From positions 1-35,001 of the forward strand of contig JAGQPC010000281.1 of NCBI GenBank assembly GCA_020426925.1: a stretch of DNA of 35,001 nt, written 5' to 3'. This stretch comes from Planctomycetales bacterium (GTDB taxonomy: Bacteria; Planctomycetota; Planctomycetia; Pirellulales; Pirellulaceae). A program made the translations under genes and the position numbers. The first letter of the stretch is position 1, and the number at the start of each line of letters is the position of its first letter. Under the pieces are notes generated by a model. That model was given only the letters and a program-made list of their open reading frames with translations. It ran no database searches and was not told the origin of the DNA. Below are positions 15,617 to 22,762 of this stretch, in pieces.

Positions 15617-17356
15617 ATGTACGTACTCAGCGTAACAGCACGTTGCCTAGGCGCTGCAAGCCTGCCAATCGTTGTGTTGCTGATGTTCCTTCGGCCGGCT
15701 TGGGTTCAACGCATCGGTGAGAAGTTACTCGCGGTGCTCCAGCGAATCGGAAAACACCCGATCGGATTTGGCTGTGCGGCAGTAGCTGCGACGTTCATTC
15801 TCAATGCCGCGATCAGCTGTTTTTCGTTTTGGCCGATTCCGTCCGTACACGACGAATTTGCGTATGTCTTGACCGGAGACACATTTGCCAACGGTCGGCT
15901 CACAAATCCGACTCATCCTTTTTCAAACCACTTCACCAGTTGGCACATTTTCCAAACTCCAAGCTACCAAGCAAAATATCCACCGGCGCAAGGAGTCGTA
16001 CTTGCAATCGGCCAAAAACTGTTTGGGTTTCAATTAGCCGGAGTATGGTTGTCGATCGCGCTGGCGATGGCCGCTGTAATTTGGGCGATGTTTCAGTGGC
16101 TGCGTCCGCGTTGGGCTGTCTATGGAAGCCTGTTGATTTTGCTGAATCCGCACATTCACTTGCGGTGGGGCCAATCGTATTGGGGCGGAGCCGTCGCGTT
16201 AGCAGGTGGAGCATTATTGATCGGAGCGTTCGGGCGACTGCGACGCCGACCCGATCTTATCACGGGAATTGCAGCAGGTTCCGGGCTTGCAATTCTTGCG
16301 GCGTCTCGACCTTTCGAGGGATTGCTGATGGCGATTCCTGTTTGCTGTTTCACAGCGTTCGTCATCATTCGGTCGTTGGACCGCGCGAAGCTTGCCGTCG
16401 TTCTTGGGAGTGTCGCGACGCTAACTGTCGGCGGACTGAGCTTGACGACGTACAATCAATCGGTGACGGGCAACTGGAAAAAAATGCCATACCGAGTGTG
16501 GCTCGAACAGCAGGGCGACGCGCTGGATCGCATCATCACCCCGTCAGTCATTCCTTTGCAGCACGTGTCAAAACCTTCGCCTGAAACGTCAGCCGCAATT
16601 GCATCTGATTCAGCCGAATGGCGAGTCAGCGAGATGGCTCGCATGATGGCGGAACGGAAAGCAGATTCGTTCAACTTCAAACGTCACAAACTGACCGACC
16701 TGCACGAATTCTATCTGCAAACACTATTGCGGCTGCCGTTGTTGGCGGTTCCTTGGCTTTTTCGAGATCGCTATCGAGCGGTGTTGATCGCTGCCGTAGT
16801 TGTCGTTTTTCTTGGATCATGCACGCATCTTTCGGCGGGCCATCCGCACTACATTGCCGGAGCCGCCGTCGCATTGATCGTGATTGTGACTTTCAGCGTT
16901 CGAGAAATTACAGCTGCGCGTATTCTCGGCAAGCGAGTCGGTTCTACTTTCCCGGCCGCGGTTCTCTTTCTTTGGACTGCGATGTCCGTCTTGACATTTG
17001 CCGCCGATTTCATTGAGCAGCCACGAGCACCTCGACTCGATTGGGCGTTTCGCCGAACCGAAATTGCCAGGCAGCTCGCCAAGCCAGACTCGCAGCAAGT
17101 GCTATTCGTCGAATACACCGACGACCACAACATCCACCAAGAGTGGGTTTACAACGGCTCGGACATCGACCGGCAATCGGTGATCTGGGCGAACTCGCTG
17201 AGCGACGACGAAAACCGCCAGTTGCTACGTTACCTTCGCGAAAACGCCACCAAGAACGGATTCAGTTCCGTTCAAGCATGGGAGATTTTCGTTGGCGACG
17301 AAGTTTCCGATCTGCGTCCGTACTTGCGTGATGACAAATCGCGTGACGGCGTCTAA
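15617..17356 (+). CDS. GT-C-like polytopic glycosyltransferase (ArnT/PMT-type)
   Basis: This is a 579-residue integral membrane protein with at least nine hydrophobic helices. After the first helices a loop contains V-H-D-E-F-A-Y (Asp79-Glu80), at the position of the Asp-Glu catalytic pair used by lipid-linked-sugar transferases of the GT-C fold (ArnT, PMT, GT39). It continues with H-P-F-S-N-H-F and Y-P-P-A-Q-G. The last 100 residues form a soluble periplasmic domain (Q-V-L-F-V-E-Y and so on). It starts 24 bases after the methyltransferase stop. In context it would transfer a polyprenyl-phosphate sugar made by the GT2 enzyme to a lipid, glycan or protein. Family assignment is by layout, not by a diagnostic full motif. 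Confidence 0.8.
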   Translation: MYVLSVTARCLGAASLPIVVLLMFLRPAWVQRIGEKLLAVLQRIGKHPIGFGCAAVAATFILNAAISCFSFWPIPSVHDEFAYVLTGDTFANGRLTNPTHPFSNHFTSWHIFQTPSYQAKYPPAQGVVLAIGQKLFGFQLAGVWLSIALAMAAVIWAMFQWLRPRWAVYGSLLILLNPHIHLRWGQSYWGGAVALAGGALLIGAFGRLRRRPDLITGIAAGSGLAILAASRPFEGLLMAIPVCCFTAFVIIRSLDRAKLAVVLGSVATLTVGGLSLTTYNQSVTGNWKKMPYRVWLEQQGDALDRIITPSVIPLQHVSKPSPETSAAIASDSAEWRVSEMARMMAERKADSFNFKRHKLTDLHEFYLQTLLRLPLLAVPWLFRDRYRAVLIAAVVVVFLGSCTHLSAGHPHYIAGAAVALIVIVTFSVREITAARILGKRVGSTFPAAVLFLWTAMSVLTFAADFIEQPRAPRLDWAFRRTEIARQLAKPDSQQVLFVEYTDDHNIHQEWVYNGSDIDRQSVIWANSLSDDENRQLLRYLRENATKNGFSSVQAWEIFVGDEVSDLRPYLRDDKSRDGV

Positions 17357-17457
17357 CGGGCACGCGTTCCGAGGTCTTCGCAACCCAAGCATTCAGCTCT
17401 AGCCAATTTAGAGGCCGCCGTTACCACCGCGAATGAAGCGGAGATAACGAGGTGTCA

Positions 17458-17481
17458 CTGTGGGCGGTATCCGCCTACAAT
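17458..17481 (+). promoter_or_regulatory. Possible promoter/operator before the POT transporter
   Basis: TACAAT at 17476-17481 resembles a -10 box and follows GTGTCA at 17452-17457 (4 of 6 matches to a -35) at 18 bp spacing. The short hairpin GGCGG-TAT-CCGCC at 17463-17475 fills the spacer, where a bound repressor would block RNA polymerase. AATGAAGC (17432-17439) and GCTTCATT (17487-17494) form an outer 8-bp inverted repeat around it. The match is weak and the role is inferred. Confidence 0.3.
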
Positions 17482-17521
17482 ACGCGGCTTCATTAGCCCA
17501 GTTCATGAGCGGAATTGACCT

Positions 17522-19498
17522 ATGTCCAAATATCGTGAGACTCCGGAAGAAATTACGACGTTACCGCGTGGCATCAAATACATCATCGGCAATGAAGCGG
17601 CGGAGCGTTTTAGCTTCTATGGCATGAAGACGATTCTCGTCGTGTTCATGACCAGATATCTACATTTGATGACTGACGGAGAGGTCGGTGCCGTGATGAG
17701 CGGCGCAGAGGCAAACGAGCGGTACCACGATTTCGTCAGTTGGACTTATTTCTTTCCCGTTCTGGGATCGTTGCTCTCCGACGTGTTTGTTGGAAAGTAT
17801 CGAACAATACTGTGGTTGTCGATTGTATATTGCCTAGGCCACCTCTCGTTGGCGCTGATGGGGACAGCGGGCTTAACAGGATCGCAGTGGCTGCTGCTGG
17901 GATTGTTTTTAATTGCGTTCGGCAGTGGTGGAATTAAGCCTTGTGTATCCGCGCACGTCGGAGACCAGTTTGGCAAGAAAAACAGCCGCCTGATGACCAA
18001 AGTTTACCAATGGTTTTATTTTTCAATTAACTTTGGGTCGACGGCATCCACGATCATGACGCCTTGGCTGCTGTTGTGGTATGGACCGCACTGGGCGTTT
18101 GGTATCCCGGGAGTCTTGATGGCAATTGCAACGTTGTTGTTCTGGAAAGGACGCAACGTGTTCATTCATGTTCCGCCGGGAGGGACGAAGTTCTTCAAAG
18201 AAACGTTCAGCCGAGAAGGAGTCTTCGCGCTACTTAAGCTCACGATTGTCTATGCATTCGTTGCGGTATTCTGGTCCTTGTTCGATCAAACGGGATCGTC
18301 GTGGGTACTTCAAGCAGAGAATATGGATCGACGGTTTCTTGGCGTGGAATGGCTAGAATCTCAAATTCAAGTCGTGAACCCAATCCTCGTCATGGTGTTA
18401 ATTCCAATCTTCCAGTTCGTTGTCTATCCGGTTGTTGATCGGTTCTTCACTTTGACGGCGATACGAAAGATTGGCATCGGATTGTTCATCTCCGCGGCTG
18501 CTTTTGGCTTGCTCACGATAGCTCAACAAAAGATAGACCAGGGGCAAACGCCGTCGATTGCTTGGCAGCTGTGGGCGTACTTGTTGCTGACCGCGGCCGA
18601 AGTCATGATCTCGATTACGGGTCTTGAGTTTTCGTACACGCAAGCTCCAAAGGCCATGAAATCAGTCGTCATGGCTGTGTGGCTGTTCGCGGTTTCTGCC
18701 GGCAACTTTTTTACGAGCTCCGTAAATCACAGCATTCAGACACCAAGCGTCACGCAGATAAATTCAACTGTTGCGAAACACGAAGACATCGATCAAGTTG
18801 AAACTGGGCACTGGAAGTTTTCGGTGATTCAAACGCAATCTGCGGAAGATAGTCAGATGCGTAAGACCGTACGAGTATTTGGTCACGACGCACAGCCAAA
18901 TACTGCTGATGACGTCGTTTTGGAATACGACGACTTCAACAATGTAATGAGCATTGTTACTCCTGAAGACACCGCGCTGAATTCAGCTGCTCAGAAGATC
19001 GAGGAAGCCTTCTTTGCGTCTGCTGGTGACGATGACTCGCGGCGCCTGCCTGTTACAGAGCAAGGACAAGAGCTCCTAGCAGGTTTGAACGATAGCAATG
19101 GAGAACCATTGGTTTATCGTCAACTGTCGAAGGACACCTATCGGATTTCGTCCAAAGGAGCAGATCGCACAGAACTCACTCAGTGGGACGTTATTCTGAT
19201 AGGTAAGGTTAACCGAGCCATGGGAGCCAACGACCCGACGGATCAACCGCTGACTTGGCGACAAAAGCGAATCATCGAAGTGAAGGGTGAAGAGGGTCGC
19301 ACGGAAGTCGAGCGAGAGCGAGGGGAAATCGCTAAGACCGAGATTTCTACCGCGATTTCCGTCGGCGGCCAAGACAAAATGGAAGGTGCGAGTTACTTCC
19401 GATTCTGGACATATGTCGTGCTGGTTACCGCAGTGCTCTATGTGCCGGTCGCAGTCTTCTACAAAGAGAAGTCCTATATCCAAACGGAATCGGAATGA
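17522..19498 (+). CDS. POT/PTR peptide transporter with a large periplasmic insert
   Basis: This is a proton-coupled oligopeptide transporter of the POT (PTR2) family within the MFS, 658 residues. The ExxER proton-coupling motif is E-A-A-E-R-F-S-F-Y-G (Glu25, Glu28, Arg29). The second family signature is F-Y-F-S-I-N-F-G-S (166-173), and G-G-I-K-P-C-V is present. Bacterial POT proteins usually have about 450-500 residues. Here about 215 residues (roughly 405-620) are inserted between the penultimate helix (S-V-V-M-A-V-W-L-F-A) and the last helix (W-T-Y-V-V-L-V-T-A-V-L-Y). That loop should be periplasmic. It is hydrophilic and acidic, with F-G-H-D-A-Q-P-N-T-A-D-D-V-V-L reminiscent of an Asp-rich calcium loop. 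It is monocistronic. Confidence 0.93.
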   Translation: MSKYRETPEEITTLPRGIKYIIGNEAAERFSFYGMKTILVVFMTRYLHLMTDGEVGAVMSGAEANERYHDFVSWTYFFPVLGSLLSDVFVGKYRTILWLSIVYCLGHLSLALMGTAGLTGSQWLLLGLFLIAFGSGGIKPCVSAHVGDQFGKKNSRLMTKVYQWFYFSINFGSTASTIMTPWLLLWYGPHWAFGIPGVLMAIATLLFWKGRNVFIHVPPGGTKFFKETFSREGVFALLKLTIVYAFVAVFWSLFDQTGSSWVLQAENMDRRFLGVEWLESQIQVVNPILVMVLIPIFQFVVYPVVDRFFTLTAIRKIGIGLFISAAAFGLLTIAQQKIDQGQTPSIAWQLWAYLLLTAAEVMISITGLEFSYTQAPKAMKSVVMAVWLFAVSAGNFFTSSVNHSIQTPSVTQINSTVAKHEDIDQVETGHWKFSVIQTQSAEDSQMRKTVRVFGHDAQPNTADDVVLEYDDFNNVMSIVTPEDTALNSAAQKIEEAFFASAGDDDSRRLPVTEQGQELLAGLNDSNGEPLVYRQLSKDTYRISSKGADRTELTQWDVILIGKVNRAMGANDPTDQPLTWRQKRIIEVKGEEGRTEVERERGEIAKTEISTAISVGGQDKMEGASYFRFWTYVVLVTAVLYVPVAVFYKEKSYIQTESE

Positions 19499-19533
19499 CG
19501 AGGAGGAACGCAGGGTTGCACGTAGGCGATCAT

Positions 19534-20964
19534 TCAGCCTTGCTTCAGCTTTCGCAATTCCTCTGCTGCGGGAAGTTCTTTGTAAAACGGATCGAGCGGA
19601 AAACAGCCGGATACAATTCCGTTTCGTGGCGCGGTTGTGCAATCACTGAACGTTCGACAGACGAACTTGCGACGCATCGTTCCGTCTTCCAGTGTGTCTG
19701 CTGGCAATCGAGGATACGACATAACCATTCGCCCCAGTCCGACCAAGTCGGCCCATCCGTTTCGAACGACAGCCTGAGCAACGTGTGGCAGGTAGTCTTG
19801 CAGGTAGGAATAACCGGTTCCGACAATCATCGCGTTCGGCAATGCGGCTTTGCATTCCTGAGTTGCATGAATCTGTCGAGCGACACCGACGAGCGGATCT
19901 TCGGGCGGACGGTAGCCATCGCTGGGTGGAAAAATTGCTGGTCGCTGGATGTGCGGATTGTAGTAAGGGCTTCCGCACGAAACGTTGAACATCATCACGC
20001 CCATGGAATGCAGGCGTTGCATTAACTCGATGGGCTCGGCCAAATCATATTGCGTCGGGTCGTTCTGATTGACGCCAAAACCAAATTCGTATGGCAACGA
20101 CGCGTTCATCGGCTGCCCGACTTCGGTACTGGTCTTGTAGGGCAACGCGTCGAATACGCTTAAACGCACGCCGACCGCGAGCCCTGGAATCTCGTTGTGA
20201 ATTCGGTCGATCACTGTCGTTAAAATCCGAGATCGGCCGGCTAGGTCTCCGCCGAACTTCCCTGGCCTGGATCGAGCGCTCAGAAATTCGTGCAGCAAAT
20301 ACCCGTGGCAGCACTTCACATCCACAAATCGATAGCCCACATTCGCGGCGAGTTTGGCAGCACGAACGTAGTTGTCGATCAGCCGTTCAATATCATCATC
20401 GGTCCAGACAACCGATTGGTCATTCGGATCGATTCCGAATTTTTCATCGAGTTGAGGATGATGGTACGCAATCCGCGGTTCCAAGTTTTTCGAATTCGGC
20501 CGACAGAACCTGCCCGAATGCGTCAGCTGCAATCCGACAAGCAGATCGTCCGTACCACCAAACGATTCGGCGTGAGCATCGGTCGCTGCTTGCAAGAGTG
20601 CAGCCAAGCCATTTTCGTTTTCGGGGATGGCCATCGTCTGGTTTGGGTTGGCTCGTCCATCAGGTTGAACTGCCGCTGCCTCGCCGCCCCAGATGAGCTT
20701 CGCGCCGCTCAAGCCAAAGTTTCGCCAACGACGCAGCGTCAGTTCTGAAGGAGAGCCGTCTAGATTCGCATCCCAACCTTCCATCGGATGAATGCACCAC
20801 CGGTTGCCGACGGACATCGTGCCGACTTTGTACGGCGCTGCCATCGGAGAATCGGGACGCGTAAGAATCTGGTCATCGCACGGAAGTTCGAGACCTAGCT
20901 CGCCCAGTCGCGATTTGAATTGCTCAACCGTTTTGAGTTGCGCGATCTTCGGATACTTTTCCAT
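19534..20964 (-). CDS. Old yellow enzyme-type NADH:flavin oxidoreductase
   Basis: This is a 476-residue FMN-dependent oxidoreductase with a TIM-barrel fold. Typical segments are H-P-M-E-G-W-D near residue 60, L-Q-L-T-H-S-G-R-F, and D-V-K-C-C-H-G-Y-L-L-H-E-F-L-S with a downstream R-S-R-P-G-K-F-G-G, the active-site region around the His-Gly-Tyr of the family. G-L-A-V-G-V-R-L-S is the next strand. The C-terminal C-x6-C-x10-C stretch (V-C-R-T-F-S-D-C to S-G-C-F) resembles a degraded iron-sulfur site of 2,4-dienoyl-CoA reductase relatives. There is an N-terminal addition of about 45 residues and no signal peptide. It converges with the POT gene with a 35-bp gap. The physiological substrate is unknown. 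Confidence 0.9.
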   Translation of the reverse strand: MEKYPKIAQLKTVEQFKSRLGELGLELPCDDQILTRPDSPMAAPYKVGTMSVGNRWCIHPMEGWDANLDGSPSELTLRRWRNFGLSGAKLIWGGEAAAVQPDGRANPNQTMAIPENENGLAALLQAATDAHAESFGGTDDLLVGLQLTHSGRFCRPNSKNLEPRIAYHHPQLDEKFGIDPNDQSVVWTDDDIERLIDNYVRAAKLAANVGYRFVDVKCCHGYLLHEFLSARSRPGKFGGDLAGRSRILTTVIDRIHNEIPGLAVGVRLSVFDALPYKTSTEVGQPMNASLPYEFGFGVNQNDPTQYDLAEPIELMQRLHSMGVMMFNVSCGSPYYNPHIQRPAIFPPSDGYRPPEDPLVGVARQIHATQECKAALPNAMIVGTGYSYLQDYLPHVAQAVVRNGWADLVGLGRMVMSYPRLPADTLEDGTMRRKFVCRTFSDCTTAPRNGIVSGCFPLDPFYKELPAAEELRKLKQG

Positions 20965-21048
20965 TTAAAACTCCGCTTGTACCAGCAAGCAAGTGTCCTA
21001 CGCACGATTTGAAGTGCGTCTTTTCGCTGGTGTCGGTTTAATCTACGG

Positions 21049-21103
21049 GTAGTGGAAGTTGCTAAACTTCCTGGTGGACGGGATCTTCAGCAAGACCCAC
21101 TAC
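21049..21103. repeat. 55-bp compound palindromic element, repeat-like
   Basis: GTAGTGG (21049-21055) and CCACTAC (21097-21103) form a closing stem. Inside it are a hairpin GGAAGT/ACTTCC (21054-21071) and a second hairpin GGGATCTT/AAGACCC with one bulge (21080-21098). The layout is a closed cruciform with two arms. It lies in the gap between the minus-strand ceramidase-like gene's end and the start of the old yellow enzyme gene. I think elements of this form recur in planctomycete genomes, but only one copy is in this window, so the repeat status is inferred. It could also act at the end of the ceramidase-like transcript. Confidence 0.5.
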
Positions 21104-21130
21104 GAGCGAAAACCAAGATACGCAGGACTA

Positions 21131-22453
21131 CTAGTTTGTTTTTGGGCGAGGCAACTCGTCGACAAGATCCAGCGATTCTTGGATCAGAATCTCGCCTGTG
21201 TTTTCGCCAAGCGATACTCGTGAGATGTATTCGTATCGCTCGAAGCTGTTGAAGTCGACTTTTGTCATGATGTAACCGAACGCGTCGTTGGTCAGCCCGA
21301 ACAGCATGTTGTTCTGACCTTGCATTTTCCGTTTTAGGTAAAAACCGACGTTCGGCAACGCTTCGCCAGGTATCGTGAGGATTTGCGAATTGCCGATGTT
21401 GATGGCGTTGATTCGTGTAGAAATGGTTCGGTCAGCGTTGTGCGGATACTTTAACGGTGAATATCGAACCACAGCCCACACCTCGTCGGACTCGACCGGA
21501 AATCGAACCATCTTTGACCGGCAAACGAGAGACGGATCGGCCTGCGTATTCGCGTTGCTCAAAATGCGAAGCGATTCATCAGCGAGCAGATGCCCGATTC
21601 GGACACATTCGGACCACACACGATCGTCATTCCAAACCGCACGTGCCGGATCACGAAGATCATCGAGATTTCGGTTATCGGCCGTGACCATGCCGCCCTG
21701 GGCTCCATTCATGAACATTGCGCCTCCGCCTGCTTTCGATTCAATGCGATCGCAGAGCGGACCGATCAGGTCGGGGCTCAAGATGCCCACTCCTGCACCG
21801 AGCACTTCTGGATGCACAGCGTAATTGACGAGTGTCGCGATTGGCTGGTCATCGTCGGATATCGCTTGGATGACGGACACGCGAGGGTCGTACAAAGCCG
21901 GCGCATAATAGTTGTATGCGATCTTGCCGTTCGCTTTGCCGGTCGCGATCCTTAGTTTTGCCGGCTGCAGTTTTCGAATTGCGTCGTTGATGGTGGCCGC
22001 TGCTTTCGTGCAAACAGAATCGATGTAGGCCAGATTGCCGGTGTGCCCGCCTTTCCCATCCGGAAACGCGTAAAAGTCCGGAGCGCTGTGCGTGTGCGTC
22101 GCGCCGATCAGAATGTTTTCTGCCGGGATGTCCGTTACTTGTTTTCGCACTCGATCGCTGAGCACTGACGGAAAGCCCAACGCGTCGACTTGCATTATCG
22201 CGACTCGAGTCACGTTGCCGCTACGTTTCGATTCCAGCACCATTGCTCGAACTGTCAGCTCGCCACGTTTTTCATTGGCCGGCGCAGTTGGGCCCATGCC
22301 TCCGGAAACTGGCAGCAACGGATCTGGCGTGATGATCGTTTTGGCAAATCCAGCTTTGAAGTCGCAATTTCCTGACTTCGTAAAGCATGCCGCAAGAAGA
22401 ACCGCGGCGACTGGTGACGCGAGATTCAAAAATCGAAAAGTTGGGCGGAACAT
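21131..22453 (-). CDS. Neutral/alkaline ceramidase-like lipoprotein
   Basis: This 440-residue protein has the N-terminal catalytic domain of neutral/alkaline non-lysosomal ceramidases. These are zinc enzymes that cleave the amide of ceramide; distant relatives act on other substrates. The start carries a signal with L-L-A-A-C (Cys23), so it is probably a lipoprotein. The domain begins F-K-A-G-F-A-K-T-I-I-T-P. Zinc ligands lie in G-A-T-H-T-H-S-A-P-D (His120, His122), and Y-A-V-H-P-E-V-L-G is the second conserved site. True ceramidases have about 650-700 residues and an Ig-like C-terminal domain, which is missing here, so ceramide itself may not be the substrate. Repeat-like elements lie on both sides of the gene. 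Confidence 0.88.
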   Translation of the reverse strand: MFRPTFRFLNLASPVAAVLLAACFTKSGNCDFKAGFAKTIITPDPLLPVSGGMGPTAPANEKRGELTVRAMVLESKRSGNVTRVAIMQVDALGFPSVLSDRVRKQVTDIPAENILIGATHTHSAPDFYAFPDGKGGHTGNLAYIDSVCTKAAATINDAIRKLQPAKLRIATGKANGKIAYNYYAPALYDPRVSVIQAISDDDQPIATLVNYAVHPEVLGAGVGILSPDLIGPLCDRIESKAGGGAMFMNGAQGGMVTADNRNLDDLRDPARAVWNDDRVWSECVRIGHLLADESLRILSNANTQADPSLVCRSKMVRFPVESDEVWAVVRYSPLKYPHNADRTISTRINAINIGNSQILTIPGEALPNVGFYLKRKMQGQNNMLFGLTNDAFGYIMTKVDFNSFERYEYISRVSLGENTGEILIQESLDLVDELPRPKTN

Positions 22454-22509
22454 GATCGCTGACTCACTTTGCGTTGGGTATTGGCGCTACGCAAACTGCA
22501 GCAACGGAA

Positions 22510-22659
22510 TTCACCCTCCCTCGGGAGGGTCGAAGCCGAAGGATGAGGCTTCGGGGAGGGGCTATTGGCCTGTTTGCAGCGGCTTTGAAGCTTGATCGCC
22601 TTTCGGCCCCTCCCCGGAAACTCGCAAGCTCGTTTCCGACCCTCCCGAGGGAGGGTGAA
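22510..22659. repeat. 150-bp nested inverted repeat (MITE/REP-like element)
   Basis: A perfect 23-nt inverted repeat forms the ends (22510-22532 and 22637-22659). Each arm is itself a hairpin, ACCCTCCC with GGGAGGGT around two central bases. Further inside are CGAAGCC/GGCTTCG (22531-22552), CGGGGAGGGGC (22552-22562) pairing with GCCCCTCCCCG (22606-22616), and CGGAAAC/GTTTCCG (22615-22638). The element fills half of the 309-bp gap between the end of the CHAT gene and the start of the ceramidase-like gene and encodes nothing convincing. The nested design is typical of dispersed palindromic elements moved by a transposase acting in trans; only one copy is visible here. It may also end transcription of the CHAT gene. 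Confidence 0.75.
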
Positions 22660-22762
22660 GTGATTTACGTAGACACCAACCGTTGGGACAGTGTTCAGGC
22701 AACATTGTGGCAAGTTCAGCCTCATTGCCCAGAGGCCTTTTTTCTTCGCGAAGAATGTTCGG

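Noticed and set aside
15829-16584. 251-codon open frame in the GT-C-like gene
   Set aside because: It is the +1 frame of a clear membrane-protein gene, with Arg/Ser/Cys-rich translation.
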